In this document: positions 24,191-37,100 of the stretch, in pieces | Layout: each line of letters begins with the position of its first letter | Numbering within the stretch: position 1 is the first letter of the stretch | Origin: Tritrichomonas musculus | Taxonomy: Eukaryota; Parabasalia; Tritrichomonadida; Tritrichomonadidae | DNA: 64,000 nt | Direction of reading: 5' to 3' | Assembly: GCA_039105265.1 (NCBI GenBank) | Contig: JAPFFF010000059.1 | Coordinates: 682,001 to 746,000 of the forward strand | Translations under genes and position numbers: made by a program | The notes under the pieces: generated by a model | The model's database searches: none | What the model was told of the DNA's origin: nothing | Seen by the model: only the letters and a program-made list of their open reading frames with translations

Positions 24191-25400
24191 AGTTTAATCT
24201 GATAATTCAATTGCAGTTGTAGTTTAATCTGATGGTTCAATTGCAGTTGTAGTTTAATCTAATGGTTCAAATTGCAGTTACAGCTGAATCTAATGGTTCA
24301 ATTCCAGTTGTAGTTTAATCTGATGGTTCAAATTGCAGTTGCAGCTGAATCTAATGGTTCAATTGCAGTTGTAGTTTAATCTGATGGTTCAATTGCAGTT
24401 GCAGCTGAATCTGATGGTTCAATTGCAGTTGTAGTTTAATCTGATGGTTCAATTGCAGTTGTAGCTGAATCTGATGGTTCAATTGAAGTTGCAGCTGAAT
24501 CTAATGGTTCAATTGCAGTTGTAGTTTAATCTGATGGTTCAAATTGCAGTTGTAGCTGAATCTGATGGTTCAAATTGCAGTTGTAGTTTAATCTGATAAT
24601 TCAATTGCAGTTGTAGTTTAATCTGATGGTTCAATTGCAGTTGTAGTTTAATCTAATGGTTCAAATTGCAGTTGTAGCTGAATCTAATGGTTCAACTGCA
24701 GTTGTAGTTTAATCTGATGGTTCAATTGCAGTTGTAGTTTAATCTAATGGTTCAAATTGCAGTTACAGCTGAATCTAATGGTTCAATTCCAGTTGTAGTT
24801 TAATCTGATGGTTCAAATTGCAGTTGCAGCTGAATCTAATGGTTCAACTGCAGTTGTAGTTTAATCTGATGGTTCAATTGCAGTTGTAGTTTAATCTAAT
24901 GGTTCAAATTGCAGTTGCAGCTGAATCTAATGGTTCAATTGCAGTTGTAGTTTAATCTGATGGTTCAATTGCAGTTGCAGCTGAATCTGATGGTTCAATT
25001 GCAGTTGTAGTTTAATCTGATGGTTCAATTGCAGTTGTAGCTGAATCTGATGGTTCAATTGAAGTTGCAGCTGAATCTAATGGTTCAATTGCAGTTGTAG
25101 TTTAATCTGATGGTTCAAATTGCAGTTGTAGCTGAATCTGATGGTTCAAATTGCAGTTGTAGTTTAATCTGATAATTCAATTGCAGTTGTAGTTTAATCT
25201 GATGGTTCAATTGCAGTTGTAGTTTAATCTAATGGTTCAAATTGCAGTTGTAGCTGAATCTAATGGTTCAATTCCAGTTGTAGTTTAATCTGATGGTTCA
25301 AATTGCAGTTGCAGCTGAATCTAATGGTTCAATTGCAGTTGTAGTTTAATCTGATGGTTCAATTGCAGTTGCAGCTGAATCTGATGGTTCAACTGCAGTT
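24191..25400. repeat. Type B satellite domain with 485-bp marker spacing
   Basis: TTCCAG markers at 24,302, 24,787 and 25,272, again exactly 485 bp apart. This is the second copy of 19,452-20,660 in the 4,739-bp tandem repeat and is also collinear with 245-1,455. Confidence 0.8.
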
Positions 25401-25756
25401 GTAGTTTAATCTGATGATTCAAATTGCAGTTGTAGTTTAATCTGATGGTTCAATTGCAGTTGCAGCTGAATCTGATGGTTCAAATTGCAGTTTTAGCTGA
25501 ATCTAATGGTTCAACTGCAGTTGTAGTTTAATCTGATGATTCAACTGCAGTTGTAGTTTAATCTGATGGTTCAAATTGCAGTTGTAGTTTAATCTGATGA
25601 TTCAAATTGCAGTTGTAGTTTAATCTGATGGTTCAAATTGCAGTTGCAGCTGAATCTGATGGTTCAATTGCAGTTGTAGTTTAATCTGATAGTTCAATTG
25701 CAGTTGTAGTTTAATCTGATGGTTCAATTGCAGTTGTAGTTTAATCTAATGGTTCA
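24302..25756. repeat. 485-bp spacing set, third locus
   Basis: TTCCAG at 24,302, 24,787 and 25,272, then AATTTCAG near 25,768. It is a copy of the 19,563 set at offset 4,739. Confidence 0.72.
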
Positions 25757-25885
25757 ATTTCAGTTGTAGCTTAATCTAATGGTTCAAATTGCAGTTGCAG
25801 CTGAATCTAATGGTTCAATTGAAGTTGTAGTTTAATCTGATGGTTCAATTGCAGTTGCAGCTGAATCTGATGGTTCAAATTGCAG
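25401..25885. repeat. Short type A satellite domain
   Basis: Third occurrence of the short A domain (after 1,456 and 20,661), with TGATGATTC near 25,415, TTTTAGCTG near 25,492 and the AATTTCAG/TAGCTTAATC pair near 25,768. Confidence 0.75.
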
Positions 25886-26825
25886 TTGTAGTTTAATCTG
25901 ATAATTCAATTGCAGTTGTAGTTTAATCTGATGGTTCAATTGCAGTTGTAGTTTAATCTGATGGTTCAATTGCAGTTGTAGCTGAATCTGATGGTTCAAA
26001 TTGCAGTTGTAGCTGAATCTGATGGTTCAAATTGCAGTTGTAGTTTAATCTGATAATTCAATTGCAGTTGTAGTTTAATCTGATGGTTCAATTGCAGTTG
26101 TAGTTTAATCTAATGGTTCAAATTGCAGTTGTAGCTGAATCTAATGGTTCAATTGCAGTTGTAGTTTAATCTGATGGTTCAAATTGCAGTTGCAGCTGAA
26201 TCTAATGGTTCAATTGCAGTTGTAGTTTAATCTGATGGTTCAATTGCAGTTGCAGCTGAATCTGATGGTTCAATTGCAGTTGTAGTTTAATCTGATGGTT
26301 CAATTGCAGTTGTAGTTTAATCTGATGGTTCAATTGAAGTTGCAGCTGAATCTGATGGTTCAATTGCAGTTGTAGTTTAATCTGATGGTTCAAATTGCAG
26401 TTGTAGCTGAATCTGATGGTTCAAATTGCAGTTGTAGTTTAATCTGATAATTCAATTGCAGTTGTAGTTTAATCTGATGGTTCAATTGCAGTTGTAGTTT
26501 AATCTGATGGTTCAATTGCAGTTGTAGCTGAATCTGATGGTTCAAATTGCAGTTGTAGTTTAATCTGATGGTTCAATTGCAGTTGTAGCTGAATCTGATG
26601 GTTCAATTGCAGTTGTAGTTTAATCTGATGGTTCAATTGCAGTTGTAGCTGAATCTGATGGTTCAAATTGCAGTTGTAGCTGAATCTGATGGTTCAACTG
26701 CAGTTGTAGTTTAATCTAATGGTTCAAATTGCAGTTGCAGCTGAATCTGATGGTTCAATTGCAGTTGTAGCTGAATCTGATGGTTCAATTGCAGTTGTAG
26801 TTTAATCTGATGGTTCAACTGCAGT
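25886..26825. repeat. Type B satellite domain
   Basis: TGATAATTC near 25,900, 26,052 and 26,447. The six-monomer 30-bp run is at 26,202-26,393, 4,739 bp after its twin at 21,463. Confidence 0.75.
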
Positions 26826-29789
26826 TGTAGTTTAATCTGATGATTCAACTGCAGTTGTAGTTTAATCTGATGGTTCAAATTGCAGTTGTAGTTTAATCTG
26901 ATGATTCAAATTGCAGTTGTAGTTTAATCTGATGGTTCAAATTGCAGTTGCAGCTGAATCTGATGGTTCAATTGCAGTTGTAGTTTAATCTGATAGTTCA
27001 ATTGCAGTTGCAGCTGAATCTGATGGTTCAATTGCAGTTGTAGTTTAATCTAATGGTTCAATTTCAGTTGTAGCTTAATCTAATGGTTCAAATTGCAGTT
27101 GCAGCTGAATCTAATGGTTCAATTGAAGTTGTAGTTTAATCTGATGGTTCAATTGCAGTTGCAGCTGAATCTGATGGTTCAAATTGCAGTTGTAGCTGAA
27201 TCTAATGGTTCAACTGCAGTTGTAGTTTAATCTGATGATTCAACTGCAGTTGTAGCTGAATCTGATGGTTCAATTGCAATTGTAGTTTAATCTAATGGTT
27301 CAAATTGCAGTTGTAGCTGAATCTGATGGTTCAAATTGCAGTTGTAGTTTAATCTGATGGTTCAATTGCAGTTGTAGTTTAATCTGATGGTTCAACTGCA
27401 GTTGTAGTTTAATCTGATGGTTCAAATTGCAGTTGTAGTTTAATCTGATGATTCAACTGCAGTTGTAGTTTAATCTGATGGTTCAAATTGCAGTTGTAGC
27501 TGAATCTGATGGTTCAAATTGCAGTTGTAGTTTAATCTGATGGTTCAATTGCAGTTGCAGCTGAATCTGATGGTTCAAATTGCAGTTGTAGCTGAATCTA
27601 ATGGTTCAACTGCAGTTGTAGTTTAATCTGATGATTCAACTGCAGTTGTAGTTTAATCTGATGATTCAAATTGCAGTTGTAGTTTAATCTGATGATTCAA
27701 ATTGCAGTTGCAGCTGAATCTGATGGTTCAAATTGCAGTTACAGCTGAATCTAATGGTTCAAATTGCAGTTGTAGCTGAATCTGATGGTTCAAATTGCAG
27801 TTGTAGTTTAATCTGATGGTTCAATTGCAGTTGTAGTTTAATCTGATGGTTCAAATTGCAGTTGTAGTTTAATCTGATGATTCAAATTGCAGTTGTAGTT
27901 TAATCTGATGGTTCAATTGCAGTTGTAGTTTAATCTGATGGTTCAACTGCAGTTGTAGTTTAATCTGATGGTTCAAATTGCAGTTTTAGCTGAATCTAAT
28001 GGTTCAACTGCAGTTGTAGTTTAATCTGATGATTCAACTGCAGTTGTAGTTTAATCTGATGGTTCAAATTGCAGTTGTAGTTTAATCTGATGATTCAAAT
28101 TGCAGTTGTAGTTTAATCTGATGGTTCAAATTGCAGTTGCAGCTGAATCTGATGGTTCAATTGCAGTTGTAGTTTAATCTGATAGTTCAATTGCAGTTGT
28201 AGTTTAATCTGATGGTTCAATTGCAGTTGTAGTTTAATCTGATGGTTCAATTGCAGTTGTAGTTTAATCTGATGGTTCAATTGCAGTTGTAGTTTAATCT
28301 GATGGTTCAAATTGCAGTTGTAGTTTAATCTGATGATTCAAATTGCAGTTGTAGTTTAATCTGATGGTTCAATTGCAGTTGTAGTTTAATCTGATGATTC
28401 AACTGCAGTTGTAGTTTAATCTGATGGTTCAAATTGCAGTTTTAGCTGAATCTAATGGTTCAACTGCAGTTGTAGTTTAATCTGATGATTCAACTGCAGT
28501 TGTAGTTTAATCTGATGGTTCAAATTGCAGTTGTAGTTTAATCTGATGATTCAAATTGCAGTTGTAGTTTAATCTGATGGTTCAAATTGCAGTTGCAGCT
28601 GAATCTGATGGTTCAATTGCAGTTGTAGTTTAATCTGATAGTTCAATTGCAGTTGTAGTTTAATCTGATGGTTCAATTGCAGTTGTAGTTTAATCTAATG
28701 GTTCAATTTCAGTTGTAGCTTAATCTAATGGTTCAAATTGCAGTTGCAGCTGAATCTAATGGTTCAATTGAAGTTGTAGTTTAATCTGATGGTTCAATTG
28801 CAGTTGCAGCTGAATCTGATGGTTCAAATTGCAGTTGTAGCTGAATCTAATGGTTCAACTGCAGTTGTAGTTTAATCTGATGATTCAACTGCAGTTGTAG
28901 TTTAATCTGATGGTTCAATTGCAGTTGTAGTTTAATCTAATGGTTCAATTTCAGTTGTAGCTTAATCTAATGGTTCAAATTGCAGTTGCAGCTGAATCTA
29001 ATGGTTCAATTGAAGTTGTAGTTTAATCTGATGGTTCAATTGCAGTTGCAGCTGAATCTGATGGTTCAAATTGCAGTTGTAGCTGAATCTAATGGTTCAA
29101 CTGCAGTTGTAGTTTAATCTGATGATTCAACTGCAGTTGTAGTTTAATCTGATGGTTCAATTGCAATTGTAGTTTAATCTAATGGTTCAAATTGCAGTTG
29201 TAGCTGAATCTGATGGTTCAAATTGCAGTTGTAGTTTAATCTGATGGTTCAATTGCAGTTGTAGTTTAATCTGATGGTTCAACTGCAGTTGTAGTTTAAT
29301 CTGATGGTTCAAATTGCAGTTGTAGTTTAATCTGATGATTCAAATTGCAGTTGTAGTTTAATCTGATGGTTCAAATTGCAGTTGCAGCTGAATCTGATGG
29401 TTCAATTGCAGTTGTAGTTTAATCTGATAGTTCAATTGCAGTTGTAGTTTAATCTGATGGTTCAATTGCAGTTGTAGTTTAATCTGATAGTTCAATTGCA
29501 GTTGTAGTTTAATCTGATGGTTCAATTGCAGTTGTAGTTTAATCTGATGGTTCAACTGCAGTTGTAGTTTAATCTGATGGTTCAAATTGCAGTTGTAGTT
29601 TAATCTGATGATTCAAATTGCAGTTGTAGTTTAATCTGATGGTTCAATTGCAGTTGTAGTTTAATCTGATGATTCAACTGCAGTTGTAGTTTAATCTGAT
29701 GATTCAACTGCAGTTGTAGTTTAATCTGATGGTTCAAATTGCAGTTGTAGTTTAATCTGATGATTCAAATTGCAGTTGTAGTTTAATCT

Positions 29790-30581
29790 GATGGTTCAAA
29801 TTGCAGTTGCAGCTGAATCTGATGGTTCAATTGCAGTTGTAGTTTAATCTGATAGTTCAATTGCAGTTGTAGTTTAATCTGATGGTTCAATTGCAGTTGT
29901 AGTTTAATCTAATGGTTCAATTTCAGTTGTAGCTTAATCTAATGGTTCAAATTGCAGTTGCAGCTGAATCTAATGGTTCAATTGAAGTTGTAGTTTAATC
30001 TGATGGTTCAATTGCAGTTGCAGCTGAATCTGATGGTTCAAATTGCAGTTGTAGCTGAATCTAATGGTTCAACTGCAGTTGTAGTTTAATCTGATGATTC
30101 AACTGCAGTTGTAGCTGAATCTGATGGTTCAAATTGCAGTTGTAGTTTAATCTGATGGTTCAATTGCAGTTGCAGCTGAATCTGATGGTTCAAATTGCAG
30201 TTGTAGCTGAATCTAATGGTTCAACTGCAGTTGTAGTTTAATCTGATGATTCAAATTGCAGTTGTAGTTTAATCTGATGATTCAAATTGCAGTTGTAGTT
30301 TAATCTGATGGTTCAATTTGCAGTTGTAGTTTAATCTGATGGTTCAAATTGCAGTTGTAGTTTAATCTGATGGTTCAATTGCAGTTGCAGCTGAATCTGA
30401 TGGTTCAAATTGCAGTTGTAGCTTAATCTAATGGTTCAAATTGCAGTTGTAGTTTAATCTAATGGTTCAATTTCAGTTGTAGCTTAATCTAATGGTTCAA
30501 ATTGCAGTTGCAGCTGAATCTAATGGTTCAATTGAAGTTGTAGTTTAATCTGATGGTTCAATTGCAGTTGCAGCTGAATCT
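29790..30581. repeat. 822-bp module, copy 1 (one monomer short)
   Basis: The stretch beginning CAGCTGAATC then TGATAGTTC at 29,811 is repeated at 30,603 (792 bp later), while markers after 30,247 are 822 bp apart (AATTTCAG 30,471 to 31,293). Copy 1 thus lacks one 30-bp TGATGATTCAACTGC monomer near 30,247. Confidence 0.82.
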
Positions 30582-31403
30582 GATGGTTCAAATTGCAGTT
30601 GCAGCTGAATCTGATGGTTCAATTGCAGTTGTAGTTTAATCTGATAGTTCAATTGCAGTTGTAGTTTAATCTGATGGTTCAATTGCAGTTGTAGTTTAAT
30701 CTAATGGTTCAATTTCAGTTGTAGCTTAATCTAATGGTTCAAATTGCAGTTGCAGCTGAATCTAATGGTTCAATTGAAGTTGTAGTTTAATCTGATGGTT
30801 CAATTGCAGTTGCAGCTGAATCTGATGGTTCAAATTGCAGTTGTAGCTGAATCTAATGGTTCAACTGCAGTTGTAGTTTAATCTGATGATTCAACTGCAG
30901 TTGTAGCTGAATCTGATGGTTCAAATTGCAGTTGTAGTTTAATCTGATGGTTCAATTGCAGTTGCAGCTGAATCTGATGGTTCAAATTGCAGTTGTAGCT
31001 GAATCTAATGGTTCAACTGCAGTTGTAGTTTAATCTGATGATTCAACTGCAGTTGTAGTTTAATCTGATGATTCAAATTGCAGTTGTAGTTTAATCTGAT
31101 GATTCAAATTGCAGTTGTAGTTTAATCTGATGGTTCAATTTGCAGTTGTAGTTTAATCTGATGGTTCAAATTGCAGTTGTAGTTTAATCTGATGGTTCAA
31201 TTGCAGTTGCAGCTGAATCTGATGGTTCAAATTGCAGTTGTAGCTTAATCTAATGGTTCAAATTGCAGTTGTAGTTTAATCTAATGGTTCAATTTCAGTT
31301 GTAGCTTAATCTAATGGTTCAAATTGCAGTTGCAGCTGAATCTAATGGTTCAATTGAAGTTGTAGTTTAATCTGATGGTTCAATTGCAGTTGCAGCTGAA
31401 TCT
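30582..31403. repeat. 822-bp module, copy 2
   Basis: Second copy, full 822 bp. The same pair of modules is present near 36,605-38,218 (offset 6,815) and 56,123-57,736 (offset 26,333), but only one module is present at 5,860-6,683, so the doubling separates the two lineages of the large unit. Confidence 0.8.
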
Positions 31404-32205
31404 GATGGTTCAAATTGCAGTTGTAGCTGAATCTAATGGTTCAACTGCAGTTGTAGTTTAATCTGATGATTCAACTGCAGTTGTAGCTGAATCTGATGGT
31501 TCAAATTGCAGTTGTAGTTTAATCTGATGGTTCAATTGCAGTTGCAGCTGAATCTGATGGTTCAAATTGCAGTTATAGCTGAATCTAATGGTTCAACTGC
31601 AGTTGTAGTTTAATCTGATGATTCAACTGCAGTTGTAGTTTAATCTGATGATTCAAATTGCAGTTGTAGTTTAATCTGATGATTCAAATTGCAGTTGTAG
31701 TTTAATCTGATGGTTCAATTTGCAGTTGTAGTTTAATCTGATGGTTCAAATTGCAGTTGTAGTTTAATCTGATGGTTCAATTGCAGTTGCAGCTGAATCT
31801 GATGGTTCAAATTGCAGTTTTAGCTGAATCTAATGGTTCAACTGCAGTTGTAGTTTAATCTGATGATTCAACTGCAGTTGTAGTTTAATCTGATGGTTCA
31901 AATTGCAGTTGTAGTTTAATCTGATGATTCAAATTGCAGTTGTAGTTTAATCTGATGGTTCAAATTGCAGTTGCAGCTGAATCTGATGGTTCAATTGCAG
32001 TTGTAGTTTAATCTGATAGTTCAATTGCAGTTGTAGTTTAATCTGATGGTTCAATTGCAGTTGTAGTTTAATCTAATGGTTCAATTTCAGTTGTAGCTTA
32101 ATCTAATGGTTCAAATTGCAGTTGCAGCTGAATCTAATGGTTCAATTGAAGTTGTAGTTTAATCTGATGGTTCAATTGCAGTTGCAGCTGAATCTGATGG
32201 TTCAA

Positions 32206-34105
32206 TTGAAGTTGCAGCTGAATCTAATGGTTCAATTGCAGTTGTAGTTTAATCTGATGGTTCAAATTGCAGTTGTAGCTGAATCTAATGGTTCAACTGC
32301 AGTTGTAGTTTAATCTGATGATTCAACTGCAGTTGTAGTTTAATCTGATGGTTCAATTGCAGTTGTAGTTTAATCTAATGGTTCAAATTGCAGTTGTAGC
32401 TGAATCTGATGGTTCAAATTGCAGTTGTAGTTTAATCTAATGGTTCAAATTGCAGTTGTAGCTGAATCTGATGGTTCAAATTGCAGTTGTAGTTTAATCT
32501 GATGGTTCAATTGCAGTTGTAGTTTAATCTAATGGTTCAAATTGCAGTTGCAGCTGAATCTAATGGTTTAATTCCAGTTGTAGTTTAATCTGATGGTTCA
32601 AATTGCAGTTGCAGCTGAATCTAATGGTTCAATTGCAGTTGTAGTTTAATCTGATGGTTCAATTGCAGTTGCAGCTGAATCTGATGGTTCAATTGCAGTT
32701 GTAGTTTAATCTGATGGTTCAATTGCAGTTGTAGCTGAATCTGATGGTTCAATTGAAGTTGCAGCTGAATCTAATGGTTCAATTGCAGTTGTAGTTTAAT
32801 CTGATGGTTCAAATTGCAGTTGTAGCTGAATCTGATGGTTCAAATTGCAGTTGCAGTTTAATCTGATAATTCAATTGCAGTTGTAGTTTAATCTGATGGT
32901 TCAATTGCAGTTGTAGCTGAATCTGATGGTTCAATTGCAGTTGTAGTTTAATCTGATGGTTCAATTGAAGTTGCAGCTGAATCTAATGGTTCAATTGCAG
33001 TTGTAGTTTAATCTGATGGTTCAAATTGCAGTTGTAGCTGAATCTGATGGTTCAAATTGCAGTTGTAGCTGAATCTGATGGTTCAAATTGCAGTTGTAGC
33101 TGAATCTGATGGTTCAATTGCAGTTGTAGTTTAATCTGATGGTTCAAATTGCAGTTGTAGCTGAATCTGATGGTTCAAATTGCAGTTGTAGTTTAATCTG
33201 ATGGTTCAAATTGCAGTTGTAGTTTAATCTGATGATTCAAATTGCAGTTGTAGTTTAATCTGATGGTTCAAATTGCAGTTGCAGCTGAATCTAATGGTTC
33301 AATTGCAGTTGTAGTTTAATCTGATGGTTCAATTGCAGTTGCAGCTGAATCTGATGGTTCAATTGCAGTTGTAGTTTAATCTGATGGTTCAATTGCAGTT
33401 GTAGTTTAATCTGATGGTTCAATTGAAGTTGCAGCTGAATCTGATGGTTCAATTGCAGTTGTAGTTTAATCTGATGGTTCAAATTGCAGTTGTAGCTGAA
33501 TCTGATGGTTCAAATTGCAGTTGTAGTTTAATCTGATAATTCAATTGCAGTTGTAGTTTAATCTGATGGTTCAATTGCAGTTGTAGTTTAATCTGATGGT
33601 TCAATTGCAGTTGTAGCTGAATCTGATGGTTCAAATTGCAGTTGTAGTTTAATCTGATGGTTCAATTGCAGTTGTAGCTGAATCTGATGGTTCAATTGCA
33701 GTTGTAGTTTAATCTGATGGTTCAATTGAAGTTGCAGCTGAATCTAATGGTTCAATTGCAGTTGTAGTTTAATCTGATGGTTCAAATTGCAGTTGTAGCT
33801 GAATCTGATGGTTCAAATTGCAGTTGTAGCTGAATCTGATGGTTCAAATTGCAGTTGTAGCTGAATCTGATGGTTCAACTGCAGTTGTAGTTTAATCTGA
33901 TGGTTCAATTGCAGTTGTAGTTTAATCTGATGGTTCAAATTGCAGTTGTAGCTGAATCTGATAATTCAATTGCAGTTGTAGTTTAATCTGATGGTTCAAT
34001 TGCAGTTGTAGCTGAATCTGATGGTTCAAATTGCAGTTGTAGTTTAATCTGATAATTCAATTGCAGTTGTAGTTTAATCTGATGGTTCAATTGCAGTTGT
34101 AGTTT
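32206..34105. repeat. Type B satellite domain
   Basis: TTCCAG marker at 32,572, preceded by a private T for C at 32,569 (GGTTTA instead of GGTTCA) that is absent at 7,834, 39,387, 51,908 and 58,905. TGATAATTC lies near 32,866, 33,533, 33,960 and 34,050. One monomer present near 8,165 and 39,725 is missing near 32,905. Confidence 0.78.
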
Positions 34106-37100
34106 AATCTGATGATTCAAATTGCAGTTGTAGTTTAATCTGATGGTTCAAATTGCAGTTGCAGCTGAATCTGATGGTTCAATTGCAGTTGTAGTTTAAT
34201 CTGATAGTTCAATTGCAGTTGTAGTTTAATCTGATGGTTCAATTGCAGTTGTAGTTTAATCTAATGGTTCAATTTCAGTTGTAGCTTAATCTAATGGTTC
34301 AAATTGCAGTTGCAGCTGAATCTAATGGTTCAATTGAAGTTGTAGTTTAATCTGATGGTTCAATTGCAGTTGCAGCTGAATCTGATGGTTCAAATTGCAG
34401 TTGTAGCTGAATCTAATGGTTCAACTGCAGTTGTAGTTTAATCTGATGATTCAACTGCAGTTGTAGTTTAATCTGATGGTTCAATTGCAGTTGTAGTTTA
34501 ATCTGATGATTCAAATTGCAGTTGCAGCTGAATCTGATGGTTCAAATTGCAGTTACAGCTGAATCTAATGGTTCAACTGCAGTTGTAGTTTAATCTGATG
34601 ATTCAACTGCAGTTGTAGTTTAATCTGATGATTCAAATTGCAGTTGTAGTTTAATCTGATGATTCAAATTGCAGTTGCAGCTGAATCTGATGGTTCAAAT
34701 TGCAGTTACAGCTGAATCTAATGGTTCAAATTGCAGTTGTAGCTGAATCTGATGGTTCAAATTGCAGTTGTAGTTTAATCTGATGGTTCAATTGCAGTTG
34801 TAGTTTAATCTGATGGTTCAAATTGCAGTTGTAGTTTAATCTGATGATTCAAATTGCAGTTGTAGTTTAATCTGATGGTTCAATTGCAGTTGTAGTTTAA
34901 TCTGATGGTTCAACTGCAGTTGTAGTTTAATCTGATGGTTCAAATTGCAGTTTTAGCTGAATCTAATGGTTCAACTGCAGTTGTAGTTTAATCTGATGAT
35001 TCAACTGCAGTTGTAGTTTAATCTGATGGTTCAAATTGCAGTTGTAGTTTAATCTGATGATTCAAATTGCAGTTGTAGTTTAATCTGATGGTTCAAATTG
35101 CAGTTGCAGCTGAATCTGATGGTTCAATTGCAGTTGTAGTTTAATCTGATAGTTCAATTGCAGTTGTAGTTTAATCTGATAGTTCAATTGCAGTTGTAGT
35201 TTAATCTGATGGTTCAATTGCAGTTGTAGTTTAATCTGATGGTTCAATTGCAGTTGTAGTTTAATCTGATGGTTCAAATTGCAGTTGTAGTTTAATCTGA
35301 TGATTCAAATTGCAGTTGTAGTTTAATCTGATGGTTCAATTGCAGTTGTAGTTTAATCTGATGATTCAACTGCAGTTGTAGTTTAATCTGATGGTTCAAA
35401 TTGCAGTTTTAGCTGAATCTAATGGTTCAACTGCAGTTGTAGTTTAATCTGATGATTCAACTGCAGTTGTAGTTTAATCTGATGGTTCAAATTGCAGTTG
35501 TAGTTTAATCTGATGATTCAAATTGCAGTTGTAGTTTAATCTGATGGTTCAAATTGCAGTTGCAGCTGAATCTGATGGTTCAATTGCAGTTGTAGTTTAA
35601 TCTGATAGTTCAATTGCAGTTGTAGTTTAATCTGATGGTTCAATTGCAGTTGTAGTTTAATCTAATGGTTCAATTTCAGTTGTAGCTTAATCTAATGGTT
35701 CAAATTGCAGTTGCAGCTGAATCTAATGGTTCAATTGAAGTTGTAGTTTAATCTGATGGTTCAATTGCAGTTGCAGCTGAATCTGATGGTTCAAATTGCA
35801 GTTGTAGCTGAATCTAATGGTTCAACTGCAGTTGTAGTTTAATCTGATGATTCAACTGCAGTTGTAGTTTAATCTGATGGTTCAATTGCAGTTGTAGTTT
35901 AATCTAATGGTTCAATTTCAGTTGTAGCTTAATCTAATGGTTCAAATTGCAGTTGCAGCTGAATCTAATGGTTCAATTGAAGTTGTAGTTTAATCTGATG
36001 GTTCAATTGCAGTTGCAGCTGAATCTGATGGTTCAAATTGCAGTTGTAGCTGAATCTAATGGTTCAACTGCAGTTGTAGTTTAATCTGATGATTCAACTG
36101 CAGTTGTAGTTTAATCTGATGGTTCAATTGCAATTGTAGTTTAATCTAATGGTTCAAATTGCAGTTGTAGCTGAATCTGATGGTTCAAATTGCAGTTGTA
36201 GTTTAATCTGATGGTTCAATTGCAGTTGTAGTTTAATCTGATGGTTCAACTGCAGTTGTAGTTTAATCTGATGGTTCAAATTGCAGTTGTAGTTTAATCT
36301 GATAGTTCAATTGCAGTTGTAGTTTAATCTGATGGTTCAATTGCAGTTGTAGTTTAATCTGATGGTTCAATTGCAGTTGTAGTTTAATCTGATGGTTCAA
36401 ATTGCAGTTGTAGTTTAATCTGATGATTCAAATTGCAGTTGTAGTTTAATCTGATGGTTCAATTGCAGTTGTAGTTTAATCTGATGATTCAACTGCAGTT
36501 GTAGTTTAATCTGATGATTCAACTGCAGTTGTAGTTTAATCTGATGGTTCAAATTGCAGTTGTAGTTTAATCTGATGATTCAAATTGCAGTTGTAGTTTA
36601 ATCTGATGGTTCAAATTGCAGTTGCAGCTGAATCTGATGGTTCAATTGCAGTTGTAGTTTAATCTGATAGTTCAATTGCAGTTGTAGTTTAATCTGATGG
36701 TTCAATTGCAGTTGTAGTTTAATCTAATGGTTCAATTTCAGTTGTAGCTTAATCTAATGGTTCAAATTGCAGTTGCAGCTGAATCTAATGGTTCAATTGA
36801 AGTTGTAGTTTAATCTGATGGTTCAATTGCAGTTGCAGCTGAATCTGATGGTTCAAATTGCAGTTGTAGCTGAATCTAATGGTTCAACTGCAGTTGTAGT
36901 TTAATCTGATGATTCAACTGCAGTTGTAGCTGAATCTGATGGTTCAAATTGCAGTTGTAGTTTAATCTGATGGTTCAATTGCAGTTGCAGCTGAATCTGA
37001 TGGTTCAAATTGCAGTTGTAGCTGAATCTAATGGTTCAACTGCAGTTGTAGTTTAATCTGATGATTCAAATTGCAGTTGTAGTTTAATCTGATGATTCAA

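Larger units (their letters stand above)
24179..28917. repeat. 4,739-bp tandem unit, copy 2
   Basis: Second tandem copy. The right edge is set where 28,917 continues into AATTGCAGTTG followed by an AATTTCAG monomer, while 24,178 continues into AATTGCAG with the extra A and then TGATAATTC. The two ends share the same monomers (AACTGCAG, TGATGATTC, AACTGCAG), as expected for a crossover within repeated sequence. Confidence 0.88.
26826..32205. repeat. Long type A satellite domain
   Basis: AATTTCAG/TAGCTTAATC pairs near 27,062, 28,707, 28,949, 29,921, 30,471, 30,713, 31,293 and 32,092. CAATTGCAATTG cores lie near 27,271 and 29,158, and TTCAATTTGCAG 31-bp monomers near 30,311, 31,137 and 31,706. 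It contains an 822-bp internal duplication (29,790-31,403). From about 27,560 it is collinear with 53,893 onward at offset 26,333. Confidence 0.78.
27560..36325. repeat. 8.8-kb block also present at 53,893-62,688
   Basis: Marker offsets are 26,333 from 27,560 to about 33,960 (28,113 to 54,446; 29,358 to 55,691; 33,291 to 59,624) and 26,363 thereafter (35,080 to 61,443), the step being one 30-bp monomer. The left edge near 27,555 is where TAGTTTAATC/CAGCTGAATC contexts stop agreeing. Confidence 0.82.
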
